Source: Catenulispora rubra (GTDB lineage Bacteria > Actinomycetota > Actinomycetes > Streptomycetales > Catenulisporaceae). Taken from it: DNA of 34,127 nt. The position numbers and the translations under genes were made by a program. Shown here piece after piece: positions 23,205 through 30,858 of this stretch. The DNA is taken from NCBI RefSeq assembly GCF_015356825.1, contig NZ_JAACYW010000104.1, positions 1 to 34,127 of the forward strand. The letters are read 5' to 3'. The notes beneath the pieces were generated by a model. That model saw only the letters and a list, made by a program, of their open reading frames with translations. It was not told the DNA's origin and searched no databases. The stretch's first letter is position 1. Each line of letters opens with the position of its first letter.

Positions 23205-23223
23205 CACCGAAAAACTCCCGAGC

Positions 23224-23235
23224 GTGATCGATCAC
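23224..23235. promoter_or_regulatory. 12-bp perfect palindrome
   Basis: GTGATCGATCAC lies between the oxidase stop and the wall-anchor remnant, 20 bases before ATG 23204. It could be a dimeric regulator site for the remnant's old promoter. Confidence 0.3.
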
Positions 23236-23363
23236 TCACATTCCGTGTCGATGCTAGGAGTTCGGTTTGGCGAGATGGGGGAGGCCGGGGGCCCCGCAGA
23301 TCGTGTTCCTGGAGCTGGAGCTGGTGCTGGTGCCGGTGGTCTTTACCCGCTGGCCCCGGCTCC

Positions 23364-23393
23364 TCAGCCTCCGAACACTCAGTCCCCGAACAC
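23364..23393 (-). repeat. 15-bp in-frame duplication of the oxidase stop region
   Basis: The last four codons plus stop (GTGTTCGGGGACTGA, 23379-23393) are followed at once by GTGTTCGGAGGCTGA (23364-23378), 13 of 15 identical. The copy is in frame, giving a second stop after VFGG. Confidence 0.85.
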
Positions 23394-24683
23394 GCGCCGG
23401 GTGTACTCGTTGGCGAACAGCCGCTTCGGGTCCACCCGGTCGCGCACCCCGAGGAAGTCCTCGAAGCGCGGGTAGGCCTTGCCCAGGTACTCGGCGTCGC
23501 GGGTGTGCATCTTGCCCCAGTGCGGGCGGCCCTCGTGCCCGACGAGCACCTGCTCGACGGCCTTGAAGTACTCCTCGAACCGCGTGCCCTGATACATGTG
23601 GCAGGCGATGTACGCGGTGTCGCGGCCGTGCGCCGTGGACAGCCACAGGTCGTCGCCGGGGACCACGCGCACCTCGATCGGGAAGTTCACGTTCCAGGTG
23701 GAGTTGTTGATCAGCTGCGTGACCTCGCGGAACGCAGCCACGAACGCGGTACGCGGAACCGCGTACTCCATCTCCACGAACTTCACGCGCCGCGGCGAGG
23801 TGAACACCTTGTCCGAGCGGTCGGTGTAGCTGCGCGCGGACAGCGCCGAGCCGGAGACCTTCGAGACCGTCCTGGTCAGCCGCGGGGCGGTGCGCGCCAG
23901 GCGCTGCGCGGCGCCGAAGACCGAGTTCGACAGGAACTCGTCGTCCACCCAGTGCCGGAAGCCGGACAGCGGGGCCGCGGGGCCCGAGGACCGGTTGTTG
24001 CGCTTGATGTTGGTGCTGGTCGTGTAGGGGAACCAGTAGAACTCGAAGTGCTCGTTGCCGTCGGCCAGGTCGTCGAAGCCCTCCAGGACCGCGTCCAGCT
24101 TCATCGGCTCCTCGCGGGCGGTGAGCAGGAACGACGGCTCGGTGCGGAAGGTCACCGCGGTCACGTAGCCGACCGCGCCGACGCCGAGGCGCGCGGCCTG
24201 GAACAGCTCGGCGTTCTCGGTCGGGGAGCAGATCACGATCTCGCCGTTGGCCAGGACCAGCTCCAGCGCCGCGACCTGGGCCGCGATCGAGCCGGAGACG
24301 CGGCCGGTGCCGTGCGTGCCGGTGCCGATCGCGCCGGCGGCGGTCTGCACCTGGATATCACCCATATTGGTGAGCGCCAGGCCGTTCTCCGCCAGCAGTG
24401 CGTTGAGTTGGTGCAGCGGCATCCCGGACTCGACGGTGACCAGTCCGGCTTCCTTGTCGATCTGCTTCAGGCGGGTCAGGCCGTCCGGTTTGACCAGGAC
24501 CCCGTCGGTCACCGCGGCCGGGGTGAAGGAGTGGCCCGAGCCGACGGCCTTGACGGTCATCCCGTCGTCATCGGCGGTGCGCAGGATCTCGACGACCTCG
24601 GAGGCGGATCGCGGGGTGACCACCTTGGCCGCCTTCGCCGTCTGGTTGCCGGCCCAGTTGGACCACTCGTTCGCGCCCGCCAC
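23379..24683 (-). CDS. FAD-linked sugar-lactone oxidase (D-arabinono-1,4-lactone oxidase type)
   Basis: A 434-residue oxidase of the VAO family with the FAD-binding fold (GSGHSFTP, 48-55; AAGAIGTGTHGTG near 115-127) and the ALO C-terminal domain. HWGKMHTRDAEYLGKAYPRFEDF near the end carries the conserved H-W-x-K. These enzymes oxidise aldonolactones or alditols, passing electrons to oxygen or another acceptor. The His before Ser in GSGHS is in the position where some relatives bind FAD covalently. The start is GTG with only a weak, close ribosome site. It follows the MFS gene by 47 bases and may be co-transcribed. Confidence 0.85.
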   Translation of the reverse strand: MAGANEWSNWAGNQTAKAAKVVTPRSASEVVEILRTADDDGMTVKAVGSGHSFTPAAVTDGVLVKPDGLTRLKQIDKEAGLVTVESGMPLHQLNALLAENGLALTNMGDIQVQTAAGAIGTGTHGTGRVSGSIAAQVAALELVLANGEIVICSPTENAELFQAARLGVGAVGYVTAVTFRTEPSFLLTAREEPMKLDAVLEGFDDLADGNEHFEFYWFPYTTSTNIKRNNRSSGPAAPLSGFRHWVDDEFLSNSVFGAAQRLARTAPRLTRTVSKVSGSALSARSYTDRSDKVFTSPRRVKFVEMEYAVPRTAFVAAFREVTQLINNSTWNVNFPIEVRVVPGDDLWLSTAHGRDTAYIACHMYQGTRFEEYFKAVEQVLVGHEGRPHWGKMHTRDAEYLGKAYPRFEDFLGVRDRVDPKRLFANEYTRRVFGD

Positions 24684-24730
24684 GCCTCACCCGATTCTTC
24701 CGCCGGCACGCCAGATCTGAGCCGCGCCGT

Positions 24731-25930
24731 TCACTCGATCGCCGGATCCCCCGGACGTAGCCAACGCGAGCCGAGCAGCGCAGTCAAGAGGGCGAGGGCG
24801 CTTCCTGCCACTGGGACCAGATATGCGGTGTGCGCCCCGGAACGGTCGATGAGCCAGCCCGAGACCGCCGACCCGGCGGTGATCCCGACGGCCGCCCCGG
24901 TGGTCTCGATCACCATGCCCTCGGTCAGCCGGGCCGCCGGGACCAGGTACTCGACCAGCGCGACCAGCGTGATCAGGGTCGGGGAGATGGCGAACCCGGC
25001 CAGCAGCAGCACCAGGGCCAGCACGCCGATGTTCGGCGCCACCGTCATCGGCGTCGAGGTGACCAGCACCGCCGCCAGCAGGATCAGGGCCCGTCTGGCC
25101 AGCGGGGCCTCCCAGCGCGTCGCGCCGAAGATCAGGCCGGCGATGAAGCTGCCGCCGGCGTAGACGGCCAGCAGCAGCCCGGCCCAGTCACTGTGCCCGT
25201 GTTCCTCGGCGAAGGCCACGGTCACCACCTCGATCGAGCCGAACATCACCCCGATCGCGATCGCGCAGATCAGCACCACGCGCATGCCGGGGATGGCGAT
25301 GGCCGCCGGTCCCGTGTGGTGCTCCGGCGGATGCGGCGTCGGCTGGCTGCGGCGCTGGATCAGGAACGCCGAGGTGCCCAGCGCCAGGAACCCGGTGGCC
25401 AGGCCGACCCCGGCCTCGTGGTGGACCTGCAGGGTGAGGAAGGTGACCAGGATCGGGCCGATCATGAAGACGACCTCGTCCATGACCGCCTCAAAGGAGT
25501 AGGCGGTGTGCAGGGACGGGGTGCCGGTGTAGAGCTTGGTCCAGCGGGCCCGCACCAGCGCCCCGACGTTCGGCATGAAGGCCCCGGCGAGCGCGGCGGA
25601 GGCGAACCACGACCACGTCGGCTCGTCGAAACGCACGCAGAGCATGAGCGAGATCAGCGCGGCGGTGGAGACGACCAGCGACGGGAACCCGACCTCGGCC
25701 TGCCCGCGCCGGTCGATCAGCCGGGCCAGGAACGGCCCGAAGAACGCCTGCACCAGCGCCATCGTCCCGGAGACCACGCCGGCCAGCGCGTACTTGCCGG
25801 TCGATTCCTTGATCATGAGGATGATGCCCAGGCCGAGCATCGACAGCGGCAGCCGGCCCACGAACGCGGCGGAGGAGAAGCCCTTCGACCCCGGCGCCTT
25901 GAAGATCGCGGCGTAGTGCTTGGCCACCAT
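24731..25930 (-). CDS. MFS transporter
   Basis: A 399-residue major facilitator protein with about twelve hydrophobic segments and the A-motif-like loop RLIDRRGQAEVG after helix 2. A cytoplasmic linker (QRRSQPTPHPPEHH) separates the two halves. A Glu in ARWT...HTAYSFEAVMDEV resembles actinobacterial MFS efflux carriers without a known substrate. It precedes the lactone oxidase on the same strand. The ATG at 25930 has AAGGGG about 13 bases upstream, rather far. Confidence 0.85.
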   Translation of the reverse strand: MVAKHYAAIFKAPGSKGFSSAAFVGRLPLSMLGLGIILMIKESTGKYALAGVVSGTMALVQAFFGPFLARLIDRRGQAEVGFPSLVVSTAALISLMLCVRFDEPTWSWFASAALAGAFMPNVGALVRARWTKLYTGTPSLHTAYSFEAVMDEVVFMIGPILVTFLTLQVHHEAGVGLATGFLALGTSAFLIQRRSQPTPHPPEHHTGPAAIAIPGMRVVLICAIAIGVMFGSIEVVTVAFAEEHGHSDWAGLLLAVYAGGSFIAGLIFGATRWEAPLARRALILLAAVLVTSTPMTVAPNIGVLALVLLLAGFAISPTLITLVALVEYLVPAARLTEGMVIETTGAAVGITAGSAVSGWLIDRSGAHTAYLVPVAGSALALLTALLGSRWLRPGDPAIE

Positions 25931-26015
25931 ACGGCGATGGTCGCCCCTTGTGGGACTGGTGCGCCTGCTGGGGCGGCCGGGCGGGTGTCACCGCCGGTTT
26001 CCTTGAATTAATCGA

Positions 26016-26030
26016 AACGTTGCTCACGTT
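26016..26030. promoter_or_regulatory. Short dyad in the MFS/membrane-protein divergent gap
   Basis: AACGT (26016-26020) and ACGTT (26026-26030) form a dyad with a 5-base centre in the 206-base divergent region. It is a weak operator candidate. Confidence 0.25.
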
Positions 26031-26136
26031 CGTCCCAGATGTCGCGACTATCAGATCTATAGGTGAGACTCTTGCTGGAGGACTGGCCGCCGCCCCCGTC
26101 GGCCACATCCCGGATTCACTCTTTGGGAGTCAAGGA

Positions 26137-26475
26137 ATGACCGCTTCGAGGTCTTTGGGCGCTCGCCTGGCCGACCACTCCGGTGCCCTGCACGGCACCT
26201 GGGGGGACGCCGGCGCGGTGGCGGTCGGACTGCTGTTCCTCGCCCTCGGCCTGGTGCTGGCGTTGGACGTGCTCAGACTCCTCGCCGCCAAGCGCGCCGA
26301 CCTGTCGGTCCACAGTGCCAAGTGGCTGCACGAGTCCACGGCCCGGCTCAGCAGCGGCCGGGCGGAGCACCACCGGCAGTGCAAGCGGGAGGGCCTGCTG
26401 GAGGTCGTCGGCTGGGGCCTGGTGGGGCTGGGGGCGCCGGCGTTCCTCGCCGGGTTCGTCGGGCTGGTCGCCTGA
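26137..26475 (+). CDS. Small two-segment membrane protein, unknown function
   Basis: 112 residues with two hydrophobic segments (about 25-50 and 90-111) and a charged, His/Arg-rich loop between them. I do not recognise a family. ATG 26137 has GGGAG about 8 bases upstream, so it is preferred over longer readings from 25948. Tandem 13-bp repeats begin at its stop. It is divergent from the MFS gene. Confidence 0.6.
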   Translation: MTASRSLGARLADHSGALHGTWGDAGAVAVGLLFLALGLVLALDVLRLLAAKRADLSVHSAKWLHESTARLSSGRAEHHRQCKREGLLEVVGWGLVGLGAPAFLAGFVGLVA

Positions 26476-26533
26476 CATGAGTGCCTGACACGGCTGCCTG
26501 ATACGACTGCCTGACACGGCTGCCTGACCGATT
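26469..26533 (+). repeat. Five 13-bp tandem units starting at a stop codon
   Basis: Units begin at 26469, 26482, 26495, 26508 and 26521, each (T/C)GCCTGA followed by six bases. The first contains the stop codon (26473-26475) of the small membrane protein; units 2 and 4 are identical. Confidence 0.8.
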
Positions 26534-26598
26534 CCCTGATCGGCCGCTCCGCAGAACTCGCTGGCGTCCGGTTCTGTACACCTGTGAAGATGCGCTGT

Positions 26599-27111
26599 AT
26601 GGCTTACACCGTGCGCCGCACCACTGCGGATGAGTGGCGGGACTTCAGGGAGCTGCGCCTGGAGGCGCTGCTGGACTCGCCGACCAACTTCGGCCAGACC
26701 CACGAGCAGGCCCTCGCCATTCCGGACGAGCAGTGGCAGGAGCGCGCGCAGACCAATGCCGCGTCCGAGGAGCAGGCCTTCTACGTCGCCGTCGACGACG
26801 CGACCGGCTGGCTCGTCGGCATGTGGAGCGCGGCGCCGCACTTCAACCGTCCGGGCTCATGGATCGTCCTGGGCGTGTACGTCCGCCCCGAGGCGCGCGG
26901 AACCGACGTCGCGCGCCGCCTGAACCGGGCCGTCATCGACTTCGCGCGTACCACGGAGGCCAAGGAACTCGTCCTGCTGGTCCGGGACGACAACGAGCGC
27001 GGCCGCCGCTTCTACGAACGGGAGGGGTTCGTGCTGACCGGCGGTTCTCAGCCGCACAACCTCGACCCCTCCCACGACCTCGTAGAGATGCGCTACGAGA
27101 CCTTCCGGTAG
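26599..27111 (+). CDS. GNAT family N-acetyltransferase
   Basis: A 170-residue single-domain acetyltransferase. It starts MAYTVRRTTADEW and has the FRELRLEALLDSPTNFG motif shared by many actinobacterial GNATs, the acetyl-CoA loop RPEARGTDVARRLNRA near 100-115 (with Thr in place of the usual Gly), and the RDDNERGRRFYEREGFVLTGG end. ATG 26599 is chosen for homology; GTG 26584 and ATG 26590 are in frame upstream. No strong ribosome site is visible. It converges with the phospholipase gene. Confidence 0.82.
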   Translation: MAYTVRRTTADEWRDFRELRLEALLDSPTNFGQTHEQALAIPDEQWQERAQTNAASEEQAFYVAVDDATGWLVGMWSAAPHFNRPGSWIVLGVYVRPEARGTDVARRLNRAVIDFARTTEAKELVLLVRDDNERGRRFYEREGFVLTGGSQPHNLDPSHDLVEMRYETFR

Positions 27112-27133
27112 CGCACCTCTACAGAGAACGTGC

Positions 27134-27164
27134 TTATAGGGCTTTGTAGATCAGATCCCTATAA
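27134..27164. terminator. Inverted repeat between the GNAT and phospholipase genes
   Basis: TTATAGGG (27134-27141) and CCCTATAA (27157-27164) flank 15 bases, with the phospholipase stop (27151-27153) in the loop. It is a terminator candidate serving both convergent genes. Confidence 0.45.
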
Positions 27165-29565
27165 CGTTCAGCTCCGCACAGGAGGTCCACGGGTTCCCGT
27201 TGACCTCCGTCAGCGCGCGGAAGCGTATGTAGCGACCGGCCGCGGCGGTGAAGTTCACCGTCTTCAGGCTGTTGTTGTTCGCAAAGGTGCCGGTCGCCAC
27301 CGCGGTGCCCCAGTTGGTGCCGTCGGCGCTGACGTAGAACTCGTACTGGCCGACCCAACCGTGGTTGCCCCCGTCCTGCCGCGGCAGGTACGTGAAGCCG
27401 GACACGGAGTGCGAGGCGGTCATGTCGAGCTGGATCTCGTGCGGGCACGGCGGGTTCGGCGAGACGTTGTACCACTGCGTGTGCCAGAACGTAGAGGTGC
27501 TGCCGTCTATAGCGTTGGTCGCCGCACCGTTCTCGCCGACCGTCTCCTGGCTGTCGACGTACTTCACCGTCCAGCCGGTCCGGTCCAGGACGGCCGGCGT
27601 GCCGCCGCCCCCGCCGCCGGGCGTCGCGGGCTGGCCGGTCTCGATCTTCCCGGCGAACCGGCGCAGGAAGTTGTCGCCGACGTTCGCGGTGGCCGTCAAG
27701 TCGTACCAGCCGCCGGCCGTGGACCAGGAGTGGGTGACGGTCGCGCCGCCGCCGACCGTGAAGGTCCAGGGGCCGCCGGTGATGAAGTGGTTCGCCTTGA
27801 CGGTGATCACCGCGGAGGCGGTGCCGGTGTTGGTCATCGTCAGCACCAGCGCGTTGTTCGCGGTGTCGTAGCTCGGCTTCACTTCCAGGTGCGGCAGCGA
27901 GGCGTTGCTGATGGTTGTCAGGTCGCCGACGAACGTGCGCAGGAAGCTGTTGGGGCCGTGCACGTCGAGCGAGTACTTGCCGGCGCTGACGCTCTGCGCG
28001 CTCCAGTAGTCCGAGGACGTGGAGTTCGGCGCGATGAGGTACTGCCAGTTCGCGAAGGTCCGGTAGGCCGTGGTGTAGGCCTGGAGCGGGACGGCCTGCG
28101 CGCCGGCGTTGGAGAAGTCCGTCCAGAACCGGCCGGCGGCCAGGTCGTAGCGGCCGGTGACGTTCGGCTGGTAGAGCGTGGCGCGCTGGCCCTTCGTGCC
28201 GGACTCCTGAGTCGGCATGCTCTGCGTGGCCGGCGGGGTCGGGGTGGGGAGCGTCGAGCACTGGTTGTTCGCCGCGGTCACCAGCGGGCCGGTGGCCGGC
28301 AGGCTCGGGAACGTGGTGGTCGTGCTGGCGAAGTTCAGTGCGGTGGTGAGGTCGCCGCAGACGGCACGCCGCCACGCCGAGATGTTCGGCTCCTGCACCC
28401 CGGTCCAGGCCTCGATCAGCCGGATCGTGGAGGTGTGGTCGTAGATCGTGGAGTCCACCCAGCCGCCCTGCGACCAGGGCGAGATCACGATCTGCGGGAC
28501 CCGGACTCCCAGCCCGATCGGCAGGCCGCCGACGAACTCGTCGGCCGTGCCGGCCGGCGGGGTCGGCGGGACGACGTGGTCGAAGAAGCCGTCGTTCTCG
28601 TCGTAGTTGAGGATGAAGACGGTCTTGGACCACACGTCCAGGTTGGACGCCAGCGCGGTGAGCATCTTCGAGACGTAGTCCGCACCCAGGGCCGGGGCGT
28701 AGTTCGGGTGTTCGGACTTGCCGGCCGGGGCGACGATCCACGAGACCTGCGGCAGGGTGCCGTTGGTGACGTCGGCCTGGAACTCCGCGACCGAGTCCGT
28801 GGACTTCACCATGCCGCGCTGGTGGAGCGGGCTGCTGGTGGCGGCGTTCTTGTACTGGTTGAACCAGGCCAGCGCGTTGTCGTCGTAGTTGTCGGTCTCC
28901 TGGTACACCTTCCAGGTGATGCCCGCGGCCTGCAGCCGCTCCGGGTAGGTGGTCCAGGTGTATCCGGCCTCGGAGTTGTCCGTGACCGGCCCGCCGCCGG
29001 TGCCGTTGGGGTCGATCATCCCGGTCCACAGGTAGAGCCGGTTCGGGTTGGTCGGGCCCATGACGGAGCAGTGGTAGCCGTCGCAGATGGTGAAGGCGTC
29101 GGCGAGGGCGAATTGGAACGGGATGTCGGCCCGGGTGTAGTAGCCCATGGTCTCGACGCCCTTGGCCGCGACCCAGCCGTTGTAGGAGCCGTTGGCCCAC
29201 GCGTTGTGGGTGCCGCTCCAGCCATGGTCCAGATCCGGGACGCATTGTGCGCTGGTGGTCGCGGTGTCCAGGTGCCAGGGCAGGATGGTCTTGCTGCCGT
29301 TGGGCTGGGTGGACACCGTGGTGCCGTTCTGGAACACGTACGGCGAGGTGTCGTTGAACCCGCGGACCCCGGCCAGGGTGCCGAAGTAGTGGTCGAAGCT
29401 GCGGTTCTCCTGCATCAGGATCACGATGTGGCCGATGTCGCTGAGCGAGCCGCTCATGCCCGCGGTGGCGGCCATGGCGGTGCGCAGCGTTTCCGGCAGG
29501 AAGGCGGCACCGGCGGCAGCCGCCGCGGAAGCGGACAGGAACGTGCGTCTGGAAAGGGGAGACAT
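27151..29565 (-). CDS. Tat-exported phospholipase C with DUF756 repeats and an F5/8-type C domain
   Basis: An 804-residue secreted enzyme of the acid phosphatase/phospholipase C (PlcC) family. Order: Tat signal SRRTFLSASAAAAAGAAF (from residue 5); phosphoesterase domain about 40-425 with IVILMQENRSFDHYFG, CDGYHCSV, YDENDGFFDHVVPP and YDHTSTIRLIE; two DUF756-type beta domains about 450-655; a Gly-rich linker; a discoidin (F5/8 type C) domain about 665-804 (WTVKYVDSQE...FWHTQW...CAELNVIGI) for binding sugars or surfaces. I chose ATG 29565 since it starts right at the Tat motif, with GGAG just upstream; longer readings add 41 residues before it. It probably cleaves phosphatidylcholine or related phosphodiesters outside the cell. 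Confidence 0.9.
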   Translation of the reverse strand: MSPLSRRTFLSASAAAAAGAAFLPETLRTAMAATAGMSGSLSDIGHIVILMQENRSFDHYFGTLAGVRGFNDTSPYVFQNGTTVSTQPNGSKTILPWHLDTATTSAQCVPDLDHGWSGTHNAWANGSYNGWVAAKGVETMGYYTRADIPFQFALADAFTICDGYHCSVMGPTNPNRLYLWTGMIDPNGTGGGPVTDNSEAGYTWTTYPERLQAAGITWKVYQETDNYDDNALAWFNQYKNAATSSPLHQRGMVKSTDSVAEFQADVTNGTLPQVSWIVAPAGKSEHPNYAPALGADYVSKMLTALASNLDVWSKTVFILNYDENDGFFDHVVPPTPPAGTADEFVGGLPIGLGVRVPQIVISPWSQGGWVDSTIYDHTSTIRLIEAWTGVQEPNISAWRRAVCGDLTTALNFASTTTTFPSLPATGPLVTAANNQCSTLPTPTPPATQSMPTQESGTKGQRATLYQPNVTGRYDLAAGRFWTDFSNAGAQAVPLQAYTTAYRTFANWQYLIAPNSTSSDYWSAQSVSAGKYSLDVHGPNSFLRTFVGDLTTISNASLPHLEVKPSYDTANNALVLTMTNTGTASAVITVKANHFITGGPWTFTVGGGATVTHSWSTAGGWYDLTATANVGDNFLRRFAGKIETGQPATPGGGGGGTPAVLDRTGWTVKYVDSQETVGENGAATNAIDGSTSTFWHTQWYNVSPNPPCPHEIQLDMTASHSVSGFTYLPRQDGGNHGWVGQYEFYVSADGTNWGTAVATGTFANNNSLKTVNFTAAAGRYIRFRALTEVNGNPWTSCAELNVIGI

Positions 29566-29884
29566 CTCACTCCAGGCGTGTGGGAGAGATCGGGTGAGGG
29601 TGGCTGCTCGCGCGAGATGCCCTGTGAATGTAGGTGCGCGTCGCAGTGCTTGTAAATGCGCGATCTGCGGCGTAACGGTAAAATCCAAGCGTCTGTGGAG
29701 GAGACTCCAAGGGAACGCCGGCCGGGCCCGTATTCCATCGTCGCTACGGCTCTGGCCAGCGCGTCAACAATCGACAGGGGTCGGATTCGGCTATAAGCGC
29801 CATGGCGAAATAGGGGGACGTCCGCGATGCCCGCATCCGTACCGGGACGGACGCTTTTGGCTCCGGGCGGTCGTGCAGGCGATC
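29566..29884. other. Divergent regulatory region between phospholipase C and crcB
   Basis: This 319-base gap must hold promoters for both directions. Toward crcB, TCGACA (29771-29776) and TATAAG (29792-29797) are 15 bases apart, a possible weak promoter. A palindrome CGCCATGGCG lies at 29798-29807. I looked for a fluoride riboswitch and did not find its conserved blocks. No coding sequence is evident. Confidence 0.4.
29819..29858 (+). terminator. Hairpin with T-run in the crcB leader
   Basis: CGTCCG (29819-29824) and CGGACG (29848-29853) pair around 23 bases that include an inner GATG/CATC stem, and TTTT follows at 29855-29858. It ends 27 bases before the first crcB start and looks like a candidate attenuator. 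Confidence 0.35.
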
Positions 29885-30499
29885 ATGGGGCGCGTGAATC
29901 CGCCACAGCCGCCCTCCAGCTCCGGGCAGCACCACGCCTGGCACCACGAGGTCCCGCCGGAAGCCGAGGGCAGCAGCGTCGAGGCGCCGATCCTGTCTGC
30001 GACGCCTTCGGGGGATTCGGCGGGTTCGGCGTCCTCAGCCGCCTCGGGGTCCTCGGGCACCACAGGCGCCCCATCGGCTCCGGCGCCGAGCCCCGCGCGG
30101 GTGGTAGCGGTCATCGCGGTCGGCGGGTTCCTCGGCGGGCCCACGCGCTACCTGCTCGGCCAGGCGTTCCCGACGGCTGCGCGCACGTTCCCGGTGACGA
30201 CGTTCGCCATCAACGTGAGCGGGTCCTTCATCCTCGCGGTGCTACTGGTGTGCGTCATCGAGGTGTGGCCGCCGACGCGCTATGTGCGGCCCTTCGGGGC
30301 GGTCGGGTTCCTGGGCGCCTATACGACGTTCTCCACATGGATGGTCGATACGGACCGGCTCATGGCCGCGGGACGCTATGGGTTCGCCGCTCTTAACGTC
30401 TTCGGCAGTCTGTTCTCCGGGCTAGTGGCTACAGCCCTCGGTATCTTCCTGGCGCGCGCGGTTCTCGTCAGGCGTTCCCCTGGATGGTCCCGCGCATGA
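29885..30499 (+). CDS. crcB: CrcB/Fluc fluoride channel subunit 1, long disordered N-terminus
   Basis: A 204-residue protein with an unusual 65-residue Pro/Ser/Ala-rich cytoplasmic-type head followed by a standard four-helix Fluc domain. Signatures are GGFLGGPTRYLLGQ, FAINVSGSFILAV (the pore Asn) and GFLGAYTTFSTWM (TTFST sodium site and pore Phe residues). Fluc channels expel fluoride as antiparallel dimers. Its TGA overlaps the ATG of a second crcB, so a heterodimer is likely. The start may be ATG 29885 or GTG 29894. Confidence 0.9.
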   Translation: MGRVNPPQPPSSSGQHHAWHHEVPPEAEGSSVEAPILSATPSGDSAGSASSAASGSSGTTGAPSAPAPSPARVVAVIAVGGFLGGPTRYLLGQAFPTAARTFPVTTFAINVSGSFILAVLLVCVIEVWPPTRYVRPFGAVGFLGAYTTFSTWMVDTDRLMAAGRYGFAALNVFGSLFSGLVATALGIFLARAVLVRRSPGWSRA

Positions 30500-30858
30500 C
30501 ACTTCTTGCTGTTGCGCTCGCCTCCGCTGTGGGGGCGCCTGCGCGGTACCTGGTAGACCGGTTCGTGGCGACCCGGAACCGGGGCGCTTTCCCCTGGGGA
30601 ACGCTTGTCATCAATGTCACAGGTGCGTTCATCCTGGGGGTGTTGGTGGGTATAGGTGCCCATCATGGGCTGTCCAAACAAGCGGTGGCGATCCTCGGTA
30701 CCGGCTTCTGCGGGGCCTATACGACGTTCTCGACATTCAGTGTGGAGACGGTGAGGCTGGTGGAGGAGCGGGCATTCGCTAAGGCCGCGACGAACGTCGG
30801 CGTGAGTCTGGCCGCTGGGCTGCTCGCGGGTGCGGCCGGATTGGGGTTGGCGCAGTGA
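30496..30858 (+). CDS. crcB: CrcB/Fluc fluoride channel subunit 2
   Basis: A 120-residue, four-helix Fluc subunit without the long head of its partner. It has GAPARYLVDRF, WGTLVINVTGAFILG (pore Asn) and GFCGAYTTFSTFSVE. ATG 30496 makes a 4-bp overlap with crcB1 (ATGA); ATG 30484 is also in frame. Paired genes usually give opposed-topology heterodimers. The following gene overlaps by GTGA, making a three-gene coupled unit. Confidence 0.92.
   Translation: MTLLAVALASAVGAPARYLVDRFVATRNRGAFPWGTLVINVTGAFILGVLVGIGAHHGLSKQAVAILGTGFCGAYTTFSTFSVETVRLVEERAFAKAATNVGVSLAAGLLAGAAGLGLAQ

Noticed and set aside
22765..23235. Pro/Arg-rich minus-strand frame across the wall-anchor remnant
   Set aside because: No domain or signal; the Ser/Thr-Pro-LAXTG frame explains the sequence better.
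22758..25163. 801-codon plus-strand frame opposite the lactone oxidase
   Set aside because: Antisense to a clear FAD oxidase; no domain, biased composition.
27130..29655. 841-codon plus-strand frame opposite phospholipase C
   Set aside because: Matches the length of the real gene, with Val/Gly/Arg-rich shadow composition and no motif.
29700..29884. Fluoride riboswitch before crcB
   Set aside because: The conserved GATGG and CTGATG blocks of the crcB motif are not present.
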